31,625 nt of DNA, taken from positions 1-31,625 of the forward strand of contig NZ_JACCBZ010000015.1 in NCBI RefSeq assembly GCF_013408825.1, given 5' to 3'. This DNA comes from Mucilaginibacter tundrae. GTDB lineage: Bacteria; Bacteroidota; Bacteroidia; Sphingobacteriales; Sphingobacteriaceae. How positions within the stretch are numbered: the first letter of the stretch is position 1; each line of letters begins with the position of its first letter. The notes beneath the pieces were generated by a model that saw only the letters and a program-made list of their open reading frames with translations, was not told the DNA's origin and did no database searches. Made by a program: the position numbers and the translations under genes. This document shows positions 10,568-17,954 of the stretch, one piece after another.

Positions 10568-11236
10568 ATGAAAAATAAAAAAATAATCAAACGGTTAATT
10601 CTGTGTATATTTCTTCTAATAATTTTCTTTGTTTTAGCCAAACCAATTTACACAGTTATTACAAATCAAGAAACCCTATCAAAAAATGAATTTTCGGATT
10701 ATAAAAATTTATTTAATAAGCAGGCGCAAAGTAACTTGAAACTATTCAATACTATACAAAGTAAATCTAGAGAACCAGAGTCACAATACATTTATGATAA
10801 TGACTACAATATATTTCTGACTAAAGTTCATATCTCTAATTCTTTTAATTTCAAAAAGGATATTTCAGTTCAAAATATTATGCCTGATATTAAAACAGAC
10901 GAGGTTTATTTTCCGATATGTAGTTTCATCGGTAAAATCGACTTAAAATCCATTTCAATATCTTTAGTAAAGGAAATTAGAATAGATTTTAATGGGCAAA
11001 ACTTAAGTGTAGATACCACGCAAAATCAAGTCTCTTATTATTTTGATTTTAAAAGCTTTTCTTTAACACTAAATAATACCCAACCATACATTATAGCTAA
11101 AACGGAAAAAGCAAAATGTCCTGCCGCTATTGCGTTTGTAAGAAAAGGTGAGTTTTTGTATGTAGCATTAATGACATTAGCTAATAGTAATAAACAGTTA
11201 AGTCATGATCAATTATACAACATACTAAATAAATAG
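10568..11236 (+). CDS. Membrane-anchored protein, candidate immunity partner of the Rhs tip
   Basis: A 222-residue protein starting 8 bp after the Rhs stop codon. One hydrophobic helix lies near the N-terminus (about residues 8-28) after a Lys/Arg-rich start, so it is probably a membrane anchor. The remainder is a mixed alpha/beta domain with two cysteines (118 and 184) that could form a disulfide if periplasmic. No family recognised. Position directly behind an Rhs tip, small size and markedly A+T-rich coding sequence fit an immunity gene acquired with the tip. That is inference. An accessory or chaperone role is also possible. Confidence 0.6.
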   Translation: MKNKKIIKRLILCIFLLIIFFVLAKPIYTVITNQETLSKNEFSDYKNLFNKQAQSNLKLFNTIQSKSREPESQYIYDNDYNIFLTKVHISNSFNFKKDISVQNIMPDIKTDEVYFPICSFIGKIDLKSISISLVKEIRIDFNGQNLSVDTTQNQVSYYFDFKSFSLTLNNTQPYIIAKTEKAKCPAAIAFVRKGEFLYVALMTLANSNKQLSHDQLYNILNK

Positions 11237-11681
11237 TGCTAATCAGGGAGGAGGTGATCCAGTTTATGATAGATCTTTAACAGCCACAAGTTTACTAGGT
11301 CATTATATAGCTGGTACAGGCTCTAATTACTATTTAAGTAGTGGTGAATTCAACACTTTTCTTAATACCATGCAAAAGGCTGGTGAGTTGGATAAAATAA
11401 GAAATAAGGGAATTCCAGTTCCTAATGTTCCAGGTCTCTATCAGGTAACCGTTAGTACATACGGGACAAGTTATCAAAACGCTGTCGGGCTTGCAACATT
11501 GTATTATGACGCTACAGGTTTTATTGGTTATTCTGATTGGTGGAATTTCGATGCAAAACCATGGGGCACTCGATCTGCATCAGGGGAAATCATGACTAGA
11601 TTAGGTAGTATGTTACCTGGATCTCCATTTTATGTTATATATGGACAAACCGGTCCAATAAGCAATATACCTCGTAATTAA
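11229..11681 (+). pseudogene. Orphan Rhs C-terminal tip (headless toxin module)
   Basis: The frame is open from 11229 to the stop at 11681 (150 codons) but has no start codon at its head. The first ATG is internal at 11370. The sense text begins NSANQGGGDPVYDRSLTATS, includes HYIAGTGSNYYLSSGEF and SDWWNFDAKPW, and ends in GSPFYVIYGQTGP. It continues coherently upstream of the internal ATG, so translation from that ATG alone would truncate the domain. No YD repeats or core motif precede it. This is how displaced C-terminal tips look in rhs/polymorphic-toxin loci, where a new tip is recombined onto the core and the old one is left behind. The domain is not recognised. Its head overlaps the tail of the preceding gene by 8 bp in a different frame. 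Confidence 0.65.
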
Positions 11682-11682
11682 T

Positions 11683-12087
11683 ATGAAAAGAAACACTAAG
11701 ATAACGTTGGGAATTGCTTCAGCAATAGTTGTTGGAGTATTAGGATATTTAGAATTTTTAAATATAACGTATGTTAATAGAACTATAAAAGCATATACAC
11801 TAATAAACGACTATGCACTTACTCAAAAAGCACACGATAGTCATCAATGGTATGCTCAGATGTCAATTAGCGAAAGCGATGGAGAAAGATTATTGCATCT
11901 ACACCATTTTAAACAAGGTTATAATACTAAGGTCATAGCTGGGAAATCTCAGAATGATTACATCAAAGATTGCCCTAATTGTTGGTACTACCTTGATGAC
12001 AAAGGTCATGGAATTTATGGTTATGTTTTATATTGCTTAAGTGAAAATAAAAAGCAATTAGAAATATACGAAGAGTTTGGCGATTAG
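11683..12087 (+). CDS. Small membrane-anchored protein, candidate immunity partner of the orphan tip
   Basis: A 134-residue protein whose ATG lies one base after the stop of the orphan tip. Residues about 8-27 form a hydrophobic helix (ITLGIASAIVVGVLGYLEF). The C-terminal domain has a CPNC pair (97-100) and one further cysteine (118), several aromatics and an acidic tail. No family recognised. The tight spacing and the same A+T-rich composition suggest it travels with the orphan tip as its immunity gene. A strong hairpin follows its stop codon immediately, so transcription of the Rhs operon probably ends here. Confidence 0.6.
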   Translation: MKRNTKITLGIASAIVVGVLGYLEFLNITYVNRTIKAYTLINDYALTQKAHDSHQWYAQMSISESDGERLLHLHHFKQGYNTKVIAGKSQNDYIKDCPNCWYYLDDKGHGIYGYVLYCLSENKKQLEIYEEFGD

Positions 12088-12120
12088 TATTAAACCCCGG
12101 CCTAAAGCCGGGGTTTAATA
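12088..12120. terminator. Bidirectional terminator at the end of the Rhs operon
   Basis: A perfect 14-bp stem: TATTAAACCCCGGC (12088-12101), loop CTAAA, GCCGGGGTTTAATA (12107-12120). It begins at the stop codon of the + strand gene and ends 3 bp from the stop of the convergent - strand regulator. The flanking A/T tracts (TTTAATAAT and ATTAAA) would serve both directions. Confidence 0.85.
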
Positions 12121-12123
12121 ATA

Positions 12124-12513
12124 CTATAATGCAGCTACATTATTATTAAAGAAGTCCTTAAACTTCTTTTTGGTGAGCATGGTATCAATGATCTTAAAGA
12201 CCACAGTGCGATCTTCCTCGTCCAACTGATTGATCATGTTGATCTGTTCAAAGTTGGGCTTATCCTGAATGGTTACATCTACGGGCTGGTTATTAAAATG
12301 CACCACCTGGTCAATGGTCATCCCAAAATATCCTGCAAAACGTTCCATCTCGTCAATGGCGATATCACGGGTATTGTTCTCCACCTTCTTATAGCTTGTA
12401 TAGGTATATTCACTTCGGCAGCTAATTGCTTTTGCAGCAATCCTTTTTGCTCCCTCTCTCCCGGCTAAGCGTCCGCGCTTGGCCGAGATAACGAAAAGTT
12501 TGATAGAAGACAA
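12124..12513 (-). CDS. Xre-type HTH regulator with a frame-scrambled HTH
   Basis: The open frame gives 129 residues from a TTG start; I see no ATG upstream. Residues about 37-65 (YTSYKKVENNTRDIAIDEME, AGYFGMTIDQVV) match the end of an Xre/cro-C1 HTH domain. The tail (INMINQLDEEDRTVVFKIID) is the helical C-terminus common to these Bacteroidota regulators. Residues about 17-36 in this frame are nonsense-like (AGREGAKRIAAKAISCRSE). In the neighbouring frame the same DNA, about 12406-12465, reads EQKGLLQKQLAAEVNIP, a good HTH helix pair. Two compensating one-base indels would explain this. As written, DNA binding is probably lost. A short hairpin (caaagcc 12511-12517 with ggctttg 12534-12540) covers the start. 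Confidence 0.65.
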   Translation of the reverse strand: MSSIKLFVISAKRGRLAGREGAKRIAAKAISCRSEYTYTSYKKVENNTRDIAIDEMERFAGYFGMTIDQVVHFNNQPVDVTIQDKPNFEQINMINQLDEEDRTVVFKIIDTMLTKKKFKDFFNNNVAAL

Positions 12514-12759
12514 AGCCTGGACAAAGAGCGCCGGGCTTTGTTATTTACTTCTTATAAGCTATTCTTGTTTTAGCGTGTTGGATAAGGCCATCTTGAAAGT
12601 ACCTGTCTCACCTATTTATAAGGGAACTTTTTTTGGTGAATGAGTATACAATATACCTTATAAAAAATAAATGTGCAGTGTCTCAATAAGTGGTACAACT
12701 ATGTAGGCTAATAAAAAGTGCGGTAAGAATATCAAATCCATCTTTCCCTATCAATCCAT

Positions 12760-12818
12760 TTTGCTACAGTTGCAAAAAGGGGTGTTAAGAACCCATTTTA
12801 TAGAAGAAGTGTAGCAAA
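12760..12818 (-). repeat. Nested hairpin element, copy 2 (inverted relative to copy 1)
   Basis: Read on the - strand, it runs TTTGCTACACTT, then GGGT-TCTTAAC-ACCCC followed by TTTTTG, then TGTAGCAAA. The order and spacing match copy 1 at 124-187, with a weaker inner stem. The outer arms on the + strand are TTTGCTACA (12760-12768) and TGTAGCAAA (12810-12818). Both copies lie within a few bases of a stop codon on their own strand, which fits a terminator-type dispersed repeat as well as a paired island boundary. Confidence 0.65.
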
Positions 12819-13016
12819 TTAATTCATATCCAAAAAAGTATTCTCCCTGTTATAAAAGGTTTTCTGAATCATTTTTGGATATAGCAATTCAGGAATTGAA
12901 GAGCTTCTATAAACAGCAACATCTCTTATTTTCCGAATTGACTTTCCTTCACATCTTGACTTACTATTTATAAGCCCAAACTTCCTGATGATGAGTCCAG
13001 TAAGCCCACTGTGCAC
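12819..13016 (-). CDS. Possible small gene or gene remnant, unrecognised
   Basis: A 65-codon frame with a GTG start (MHSGLTGLIIRKFGLINSKS...) whose stop abuts hairpin element copy 2, which would act as its terminator. The peptide is basic and matches no family I know. There is no ribosome-binding or promoter signal I trust. It may be a chance frame in A+T-rich DNA. It is listed only because of the terminator position. Confidence 0.2.
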   Translation of the reverse strand: MHSGLTGLIIRKFGLINSKSRCEGKSIRKIRDVAVYRSSSIPELLYPKMIQKTFYNRENTFLDMN

Positions 13017-13539
13017 ACTTTCTGAATGGATGGTATTATAATATGCCTATTGAAATAAAAATGTCCGAGGCAGGACACTAATGTCATTTAATAGTTTAGG
13101 CTTATAAAAGATAGGGGTAGATGGATATTTCAATTCTATAATTTCCATTAATTATTAAAAGTTTGTAACTCTCTATATGAATTACAGGAATTGAGAATAT
13201 TTTGGAAAATAGATATGGGAGGAGTAATCAATAATTAGCACGCAAAGTTAGGGCTGTTGCTTCTGAGGCGCATGAAAGACTACGGCATAAACCCACAAGC
13301 CACACACAACCTATTTATTCCGTTTCCTTTCTTGCTGTATCGCAACAAACCTGAGTGAGCTTTATAATTATTTATTCACTTAATCTTAAAAGTCATGACA
13401 GGATAAAAAACAATCAATTAATTTTACAACAATTAACAAAATTCTTTAACAAGATTGGGTTTGCATGTGATTTGCGTGTGAAAAGAACCAAGAAGACTGA
13501 AAAAGTGACTTTAGACGAATCTGAGAGGGTTTGAGCTAC

Positions 13540-13580
<41 letters not shown>

Positions 13581-13716
13581 GTGATTGGTGGCAAATATAT
13601 CACTTTTTGCTTAATGGCAACAATAAACATAAAAGTGATTGAATATTAATGCTTTTAAGGTACGTGCTGTTAAACCATTTTCAAAAATCGTTGTTGCTTA
13701 CAGATATATTCATCCA

Positions 13717-15000
13717 ATGAAAAAAGCGCTTTTGCTGTTGATCTGCTGGCGGGTATTCAGCTGTTATGCTCAGCCCATTGATACAACGAGCCGGTTAGCG
13801 GCTACTTATTTCAAAGAGGCGGAGACCGCTGCAAAAAATCAAAAGTTATGGGCTATCGACTTCTATGGCCCGATTATGTTTGTAGATCAACAATCAAGGA
13901 TCACTTATGCTAATATGCCGGATAGCGCGGGTATATTAAAGAAAGATGGCGAGATATATAAAGGCTTTTTACCAAAAGACGTGATGGTGGCCAATACAGC
14001 CCTTCACTGGGGCGGGCGGTTGTGGTCCGTGATTTTATGGCCTTTACCGCAAAATCATGATGACCGGCTAAACCTAGTCATGCACGAATCCTTTCACCGC
14101 GTACAGGTCCGGCTCGGGCTGCCCATGCACAACCCAACGGCTGCGCATTTAAGTACTTTATACGGCCGCATCTATTTTTTGCTCGAACTGCAGGCCTTAC
14201 GCGACGCTTTAAGTAAACCGGTAAACCAGCGACAAAATGATCTAACTAGCGCGCTGCTGTTTAGAGCAAAAAGGGCGGCACTATTCCCCAGGTCGTTTGG
14301 TAACGAGCGGTTGCTGGAAATGAATGAAGGCCTTGCAGAATATACCGGGGTTATGCTTGGCCGCCCTAAAGACAGTATCATACAACATTTATACCAGGTG
14401 ATAGCTCATGCCGCCAGCCGCCAGTCATTGATCCGTTCGGCCCCTTATATCACCGGGCCAATCTATGGCTACTTGCTCTATCAGCAAAACCCGGAATGGA
14501 CTTTAAAAATCGACTCCAATGCCAGTTTCCCTGCGCTCACTGCTGCTAATTATCACCTGCAAATACCCGCAGACCAATTGGATAAAGAAGTTGACCGACG
14601 GTCTGATCAATATGACGGCAAAACCATCATCAGCTGCGAAAAGCAAAAAGAAGCGATACGCCAAAAGAAATTCAATGATTACGTTTCCGGTTTTACCAAG
14701 CAGCCGGTTTTAACCATCAAACTGATCCCCCAAAACTTTGTCTTTGATCCGAATAACTTATTTGATCTGGGTGAATATGGTACGGTTTACCCCACCGCAC
14801 AATTAAAAGACAGCTGGGGTGAACTGATCGTATCAGACAATGGCGTGTTAATGAAGGATTGGGCCGTAATAACTTTAATGGTTGGCGAAGGGACAAGTGT
14901 TAACGGCCAGGTGATCACTGGTAAAGGCTGGCAAATCTCGCTGAACCACGGTTGGAAAATGATTAAAATTGATGAGCTGCATTATAAGCTCGCAAAATAA
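13717..15000 (+). CDS. Secreted zinc-metallopeptidase-like protein (HExxH, gluzincin type)
   Basis: A 427-residue protein from the ATG that yields a signal peptide (MKKALLLLICWRVFSCYAQ). A TTG-initiated extension to 13639 has no secretion logic and is less likely. The key motif is HESFH (residues 123-127), a match to HExxH zinc sites. About 80 residues later, EMNEGLAEYTG (201-211) supplies a plausible third Glu ligand, as in peptidase-MA/gluzincin folds. The C-terminal 130 residues are beta-rich. The substrate is unknown and I cannot name the family. It stands alone on the + strand with no obvious operon partner. Its higher G+C than the Rhs tips suggests it belongs to the core side of the junction. 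Confidence 0.6.
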   Translation: MKKALLLLICWRVFSCYAQPIDTTSRLAATYFKEAETAAKNQKLWAIDFYGPIMFVDQQSRITYANMPDSAGILKKDGEIYKGFLPKDVMVANTALHWGGRLWSVILWPLPQNHDDRLNLVMHESFHRVQVRLGLPMHNPTAAHLSTLYGRIYFLLELQALRDALSKPVNQRQNDLTSALLFRAKRAALFPRSFGNERLLEMNEGLAEYTGVMLGRPKDSIIQHLYQVIAHAASRQSLIRSAPYITGPIYGYLLYQQNPEWTLKIDSNASFPALTAANYHLQIPADQLDKEVDRRSDQYDGKTIISCEKQKEAIRQKKFNDYVSGFTKQPVLTIKLIPQNFVFDPNNLFDLGEYGTVYPTAQLKDSWGELIVSDNGVLMKDWAVITLMVGEGTSVNGQVITGKGWQISLNHGWKMIKIDELHYKLAK

Positions 15001-15060
15001 CGTCCTCGGCGGCGCTTTTAGCAAACTGAAATCGACGCTTGTTAGTTATTCCTATGATAG

Positions 15061-15315
15061 ACAATAATCTCGTCAGCAGTGCTTTCTGTCTACGCCGAAC
15101 TCCTGCTACTGCATGGGCGGGGCGAGTGGCTCTCGGATTGGCTGTCGAGCGCTGCATACCGCATTCGCCAAATGAAAAAACCAGTAACCGATATGAGCGA
15201 AACCGAGCTGGCGGAACAGTTCCGTCCGGAAATTATAGAGATTATCAGGTAAGGAAAGAAAAGGCAAAGTATCGCTGCCGTGGAAGAACTGATCCAACGA
15301 CTGCTACCATTGTAA
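15061..15315 (+). pseudogene. Decayed gene fragment with in-frame stop, unrecognised family
   Basis: One frame reads as a sensible amphipathic protein: VLSVYAELLLLHGRGEWLSD, then SSAAYRIRQMKKPVTDMSE, ELAEQFRPEIIEIIR. A TAA interrupts at 15250-15252, and the same frame continues GKKRQSIAAVEELIQRLLPL to a stop at 15313-15315. No start codon heads the frame: a TAG precedes it at 15058-15060. Codon choice and residue make-up look like real coding sequence, unlike the downstream A+T-rich DNA. I do not recognise the family. It is probably a nonsense-mutated, 5'-truncated gene. The short ATG-initiated piece at 15172-15252 (26 codons) alone is unlikely to be functional. Confidence 0.45.
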
Positions 15316-15892
15316 TTGTCACTGGCATTTTCAAATCGTAATTTTTATGTTTTTCATTATTAATATTTTTCAATAGATGTTGCTTGGTATGGGATCCGAC
15401 CTAATTGTCATCCCGGTTCTACAGGCAATGACCATTCTTAAAGAAGTATATTTCATGAAATAGTATACACAGGGTCTGTTAAAGATCCTGCATATACAGA
15501 GATATGTGGTGCGGAAATATTAAACCAGTTATGTTTAAATATCTGAATTAAACAACCTGGCAACAATTGGACAACAGATTATTACTTTTTGAGGACGATC
15601 ATTACAAAAGTTTGGTGTAATTTTGTATTTCAGTACTTAGTTCATCTTTTCTTTGGTCTTGGTTTCCTATGGCATCTCTATTATGACCATATGATAGTAC
15701 CAATTTTTTGTTATGATATATCCAGGATCTATTGTTGGATGCATCATTAGCGAACAGGTAGACAAATGGTTTGCAATCAGGTAACCACTTATTTTATTTT
15801 CAATGATCAATAACTTCTTGTTATTGAAAATTCTAAATAGTGATAAAAATGCAACTGATATTGATTGATCTTTGAATTACAAAACAACAGTT
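15316..15892. other. Gene-poor region upstream of the YeiH-type transporter
   Basis: No gene seen. From 15376 a frame reads DVAWYGIRPNCHPGSTGNDHS, a stop, then SIFHEIVYTGSVKDPAYTE up to about 15550. It may be another coding remnant but is too degraded to assign. A TAATTTTG box at 15618-15625 matches the Bacteroidota -7 element but has no TTTG at the right distance. A bulged hairpin lies at 15796-15831. Confidence 0.45.
15796..15831 (+). other. Bulged hairpin ahead of the transporter gene
   Basis: ATTTTCAA and TAAC on the left pair with GTTATTGAAAAT on the right across a TTCTT loop. The left arm carries a 7-base insertion that looks like a short duplication (TGATCAA). It ends about 60 bp before the chosen start codon, so it could lie in the leader. 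It is A+T-rich and marginal in stability. Confidence 0.35.
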
Positions 15893-16873
15893 ATGTATAC
15901 TCAAAATCAACAATTAACTCATAAAGCCAGCGGACTATTACTTAATGTAAATGAAAACACCCGCAAGGCTGTTTTTATAATTTGTATTGTGTTATGTCTT
16001 ACGCCGTTTATCAGCCCTGCAATTGCATTATTAATGGGGTTGGTAATCGCTCAATTTACCGGGCATCCATATTTACATCTAAACCATAAAGCCACGCACC
16101 TATTGTTGCAATTTTCAGTAGTAGGCCTTGGTTTTGGGATGAATGTACACACCGCAATGCAGGCTGGTAAAGAAGGGGTGTTGTTTACAATAGCTTCTAT
16201 AACCGGAACGTTGGTATTTGGTTACCTGATGGGAAAATGGTTAACTATCGAAAAGAAAACGTCTTACCTTATCTCCGCCGGTACAGCTATTTGTGGCGGT
16301 AGTGCAATAGCGGCTATTTCACCGGTAATTAAGGCTGAAGAAAAGCAGATCTCAGTGGCATTGGGTTGCGTATTCATCCTTAATTCCATCGCATTATTTA
16401 TTTTCCCGGTAATCGGACATCATTTTAGTCTTTCTCAAACCCAGTTTGGATTATGGTGCGCAATAGCTATACACGATACCAGCTCGGTAGTAGGAGCTGC
16501 CAGTAAATATGGTACACATGCTTTAGAGGTGGCAACAACCGTAAAACTTGCACGTGCATTATGGATCGTGCCGGTATCGTTCATGTCAACTTTCATTTTT
16601 AAGAATAAATCGAAAAAGATCAGCGTACCATACTTTATAGGCTTGTTTATTTTAGCCATGGCGGCTAATACTTATTTACCCGTTGTGAAAATGATCAGTC
16701 CGTACATGGTTACCATTGCAAAAATGGGGTTAACATTAACCTTGTTTTTGATAGGCGCTGGCCTGTCACGCAAGATATTGGTATCGGTAGGATTTAAACC
16801 TTTGTTGCAGGGCGTCGCTTTGTGGGTTGCAATTTCGGTAGCTGCTTTATATGCGGTTATGCATTTGGCATAA
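15893..16873 (+). CDS. yeiH: YeiH-family membrane transporter (putative sulfate exporter family)
   Basis: A polytopic inner-membrane protein of 326 residues with roughly ten hydrophobic segments, belonging to the YeiH/Cons_hypoth698 family, often annotated as putative sulfate exporters. Family signatures visible are GTAICGGSAIAAISPVIKAE, IAIHDTSSVVGAASKYG and KLARALWIVPVSF. The start is set at the ATG of MYTQNQQL. A TTG seven codons upstream (15872) is in frame but less attractive. The size and hydrophobic pattern are full length for the family. The transported substrate is not established for this family and the neighbours do not reveal it. A hairpin terminator follows its stop codon. Confidence 0.85.
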   Translation: MYTQNQQLTHKASGLLLNVNENTRKAVFIICIVLCLTPFISPAIALLMGLVIAQFTGHPYLHLNHKATHLLLQFSVVGLGFGMNVHTAMQAGKEGVLFTIASITGTLVFGYLMGKWLTIEKKTSYLISAGTAICGGSAIAAISPVIKAEEKQISVALGCVFILNSIALFIFPVIGHHFSLSQTQFGLWCAIAIHDTSSVVGAASKYGTHALEVATTVKLARALWIVPVSFMSTFIFKNKSKKISVPYFIGLFILAMAANTYLPVVKMISPYMVTIAKMGLTLTLFLIGAGLSRKILVSVGFKPLLQGVALWVAISVAALYAVMHLA

Positions 16874-16886
16874 TGTTTTGAATATG

Positions 16887-16907
16887 ATCCCGGTAAAATG
16901 CCGGGAT
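16887..16907. terminator. Hairpin between convergent yeiH and elaA
   Basis: ATCCCGG (16887-16893), loop TAAAATG, CCGGGAT (16901-16907): a 7-bp perfect stem between the stops of two convergent genes. The adjacent T-tracts are poor, so it may terminate weakly in both directions. Confidence 0.55.
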
Positions 16908-17359
16908 TATGCTCTTATCATGTCAATGTGAGGGATGCCATCCTCGTCATAAACATCGCTTACCTGGTTAAAGCCTAATGAGCTATAAAACTTCAATAAG
17001 TAGGCTTGAGCGCCTATTTGTATATTCCCTTCGCCAAAAATTTTATGGCATTGTTCAATAGCGGTATTCATTAATACCCTGCCCGCCCCAGTGCCACGTG
17101 CTTTTGGACTGGTAACAACTCTGCCGATAGACATTTGAGGAAATGATAATCCCGGAGGTACTAATCTCGCATATGCCATCAGCTCATTATCCTTTAAAAG
17201 CATAAGGTGGCAGCATTTAGGGTCTTTGTTGTCGGCATCCTGATATGGACAATTCTGCTCTACCACAAAAACCTCGTTGCGCAGCCTTAATATCTTATAC
17301 AGTTCAATTGGTGATAATTCTTCAAATGATTTTACGACAGTAGTAAATTCCATAACCAT
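16907..17359 (-). CDS. elaA: ElaA-like GNAT N-acetyltransferase
   Basis: A 150-residue single-domain GNAT protein. The sequence closely follows the ElaA pattern: LYKILRLRNEVFVVEQNCPY near the N-terminus, AYARLVPPG, the acetyl-CoA pyrophosphate-binding loop SPKARGTGAGRVLM, then IQIGAQAYLLKFYSSLGF and EDGIPHIDM at the C-terminus. The length equals that of E. coli ElaA. The acceptor substrate is unknown. Either of the first two Met codons (17359 or 17353) could be used. It is transcribed divergently from marR, sharing a roughly 100-bp region that contains the palindromic operator candidate, so MarR could influence it as well. Confidence 0.88.
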   Translation of the reverse strand: MVMEFTTVVKSFEELSPIELYKILRLRNEVFVVEQNCPYQDADNKDPKCCHLMLLKDNELMAYARLVPPGLSFPQMSIGRVVTSPKARGTGAGRVLMNTAIEQCHKIFGEGNIQIGAQAYLLKFYSSLGFNQVSDVYDEDGIPHIDMIRA

Positions 17360-17432
17360 TATTGTTGCTGTGAATATAAAAATATCGGATGGATAAAGCG
17401 TGTAAGAATAATAAATTTTTAAAGATGCTTGT

Positions 17433-17456
17433 ATTTATATAAGTACTTATATAAAT
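17433..17456. promoter_or_regulatory. Perfect 24-bp palindrome, candidate MarR operator
   Basis: The sequence from 17433 to 17456 is a perfect 24-bp palindrome made of half-site ATTTATATAAGT and its reverse complement. It ends 6 bp before the marR start codon and lies in the divergent marR/elaA spacer. MarR-family dimers typically bind 16-24 bp palindromes over their own promoters, so autoregulation and control of the hut operon are likely. This is inferred, not shown. Confidence 0.7.
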
Positions 17457-17462
17457 TGCATC

Positions 17463-17954
17463 ATGAATTTATATCAAAACCTGGGTTACTTGGTATTGGG
17501 GAGTAGATTGAGGCGCTTGAGCGAAGCATTTCTATCCGAAATTAACCGCGCTTATCAAAATGAAGGGATTGATTTTGATGCAAGTTGGTTCCCTGTATTT
17601 TATTTGTTATCTAAGAATGAATCACTTTCGATTAAAGAACTAAGTGAGCAGATCGAGGTGTCGCATCCTGCGGCAAGTCAGATCATCACCGGGTTGAAAA
17701 ATAAAAACCTGGTAACCAGTGCTACCTGCACCGAGGACGGGCGTAAACAACTGGTGCAACTAACAGATAGCGGCAAACAATTACTTGCGCAAATAATGCC
17801 GGTTTGGGAAGCGGTAACAGCGGCGATGGATCAATTAGTTGCCAGTGAACCAAGTTGCAGTGAATTATTATCCTCTATAACCGCGCTCGAAAATACTTTT
17901 AAGCGCACGAGCCTTGCCGGATTGATCACTGATAAAATAAAAACTGAGGTATAA
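17463..17954 (+). CDS. MarR-family regulator heading the hut operon
   Basis: A 163-residue MarR-type winged-helix protein. The helix-turn-helix is at about residues 54-85 (LSIKELSEQIEVSHPAASQI, TGLKNKNLV), followed by the wing (TCTEDGRKQLVQLTDSGK). N- and C-terminal helices for dimerisation flank it. The stop codon overlaps the hutH start (TAATG), so it is translationally coupled to the histidine-degradation genes. Classical proteobacterial hut operons use the GntR-type HutC or, in Bacillus, HutP. Here the position of a MarR gene makes it the probable regulator, perhaps responding to urocanate or another intermediate. The ligand is a guess. Confidence 0.85.
   Translation: MNLYQNLGYLVLGSRLRRLSEAFLSEINRAYQNEGIDFDASWFPVFYLLSKNESLSIKELSEQIEVSHPAASQIITGLKNKNLVTSATCTEDGRKQLVQLTDSGKQLLAQIMPVWEAVTAAMDQLVASEPSCSELLSSITALENTFKRTSLAGLITDKIKTEV

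Noticed and set aside
57..13109. A 14-bp inverted match, TTTTATAAGCCTAA at 57-70 and its complement at 13096-13109, that could be read as island terminal repeats
   Set aside because: Several 14-base inverted matches are expected by chance in A+T-rich DNA of this length, and the flanking bases show no further similarity. Distances to the hairpin elements also differ (54 versus 278 bp).
15039..15341. A 100-codon + strand frame across the decayed gene fragment
   Set aside because: Its peptide (MLVIPMIDNNLVSSAFCLRR...) is low-quality, while the frame one base over reads as a better protein despite a stop codon. Taken as a shadow of the pseudogene.
15618..15625. TAATTTTG, a match to the Bacteroidota -7 box
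   Set aside because: No TTTG at 18-20 bp upstream (ACGA stands at the 19-bp position), and it is far from the next start codon.
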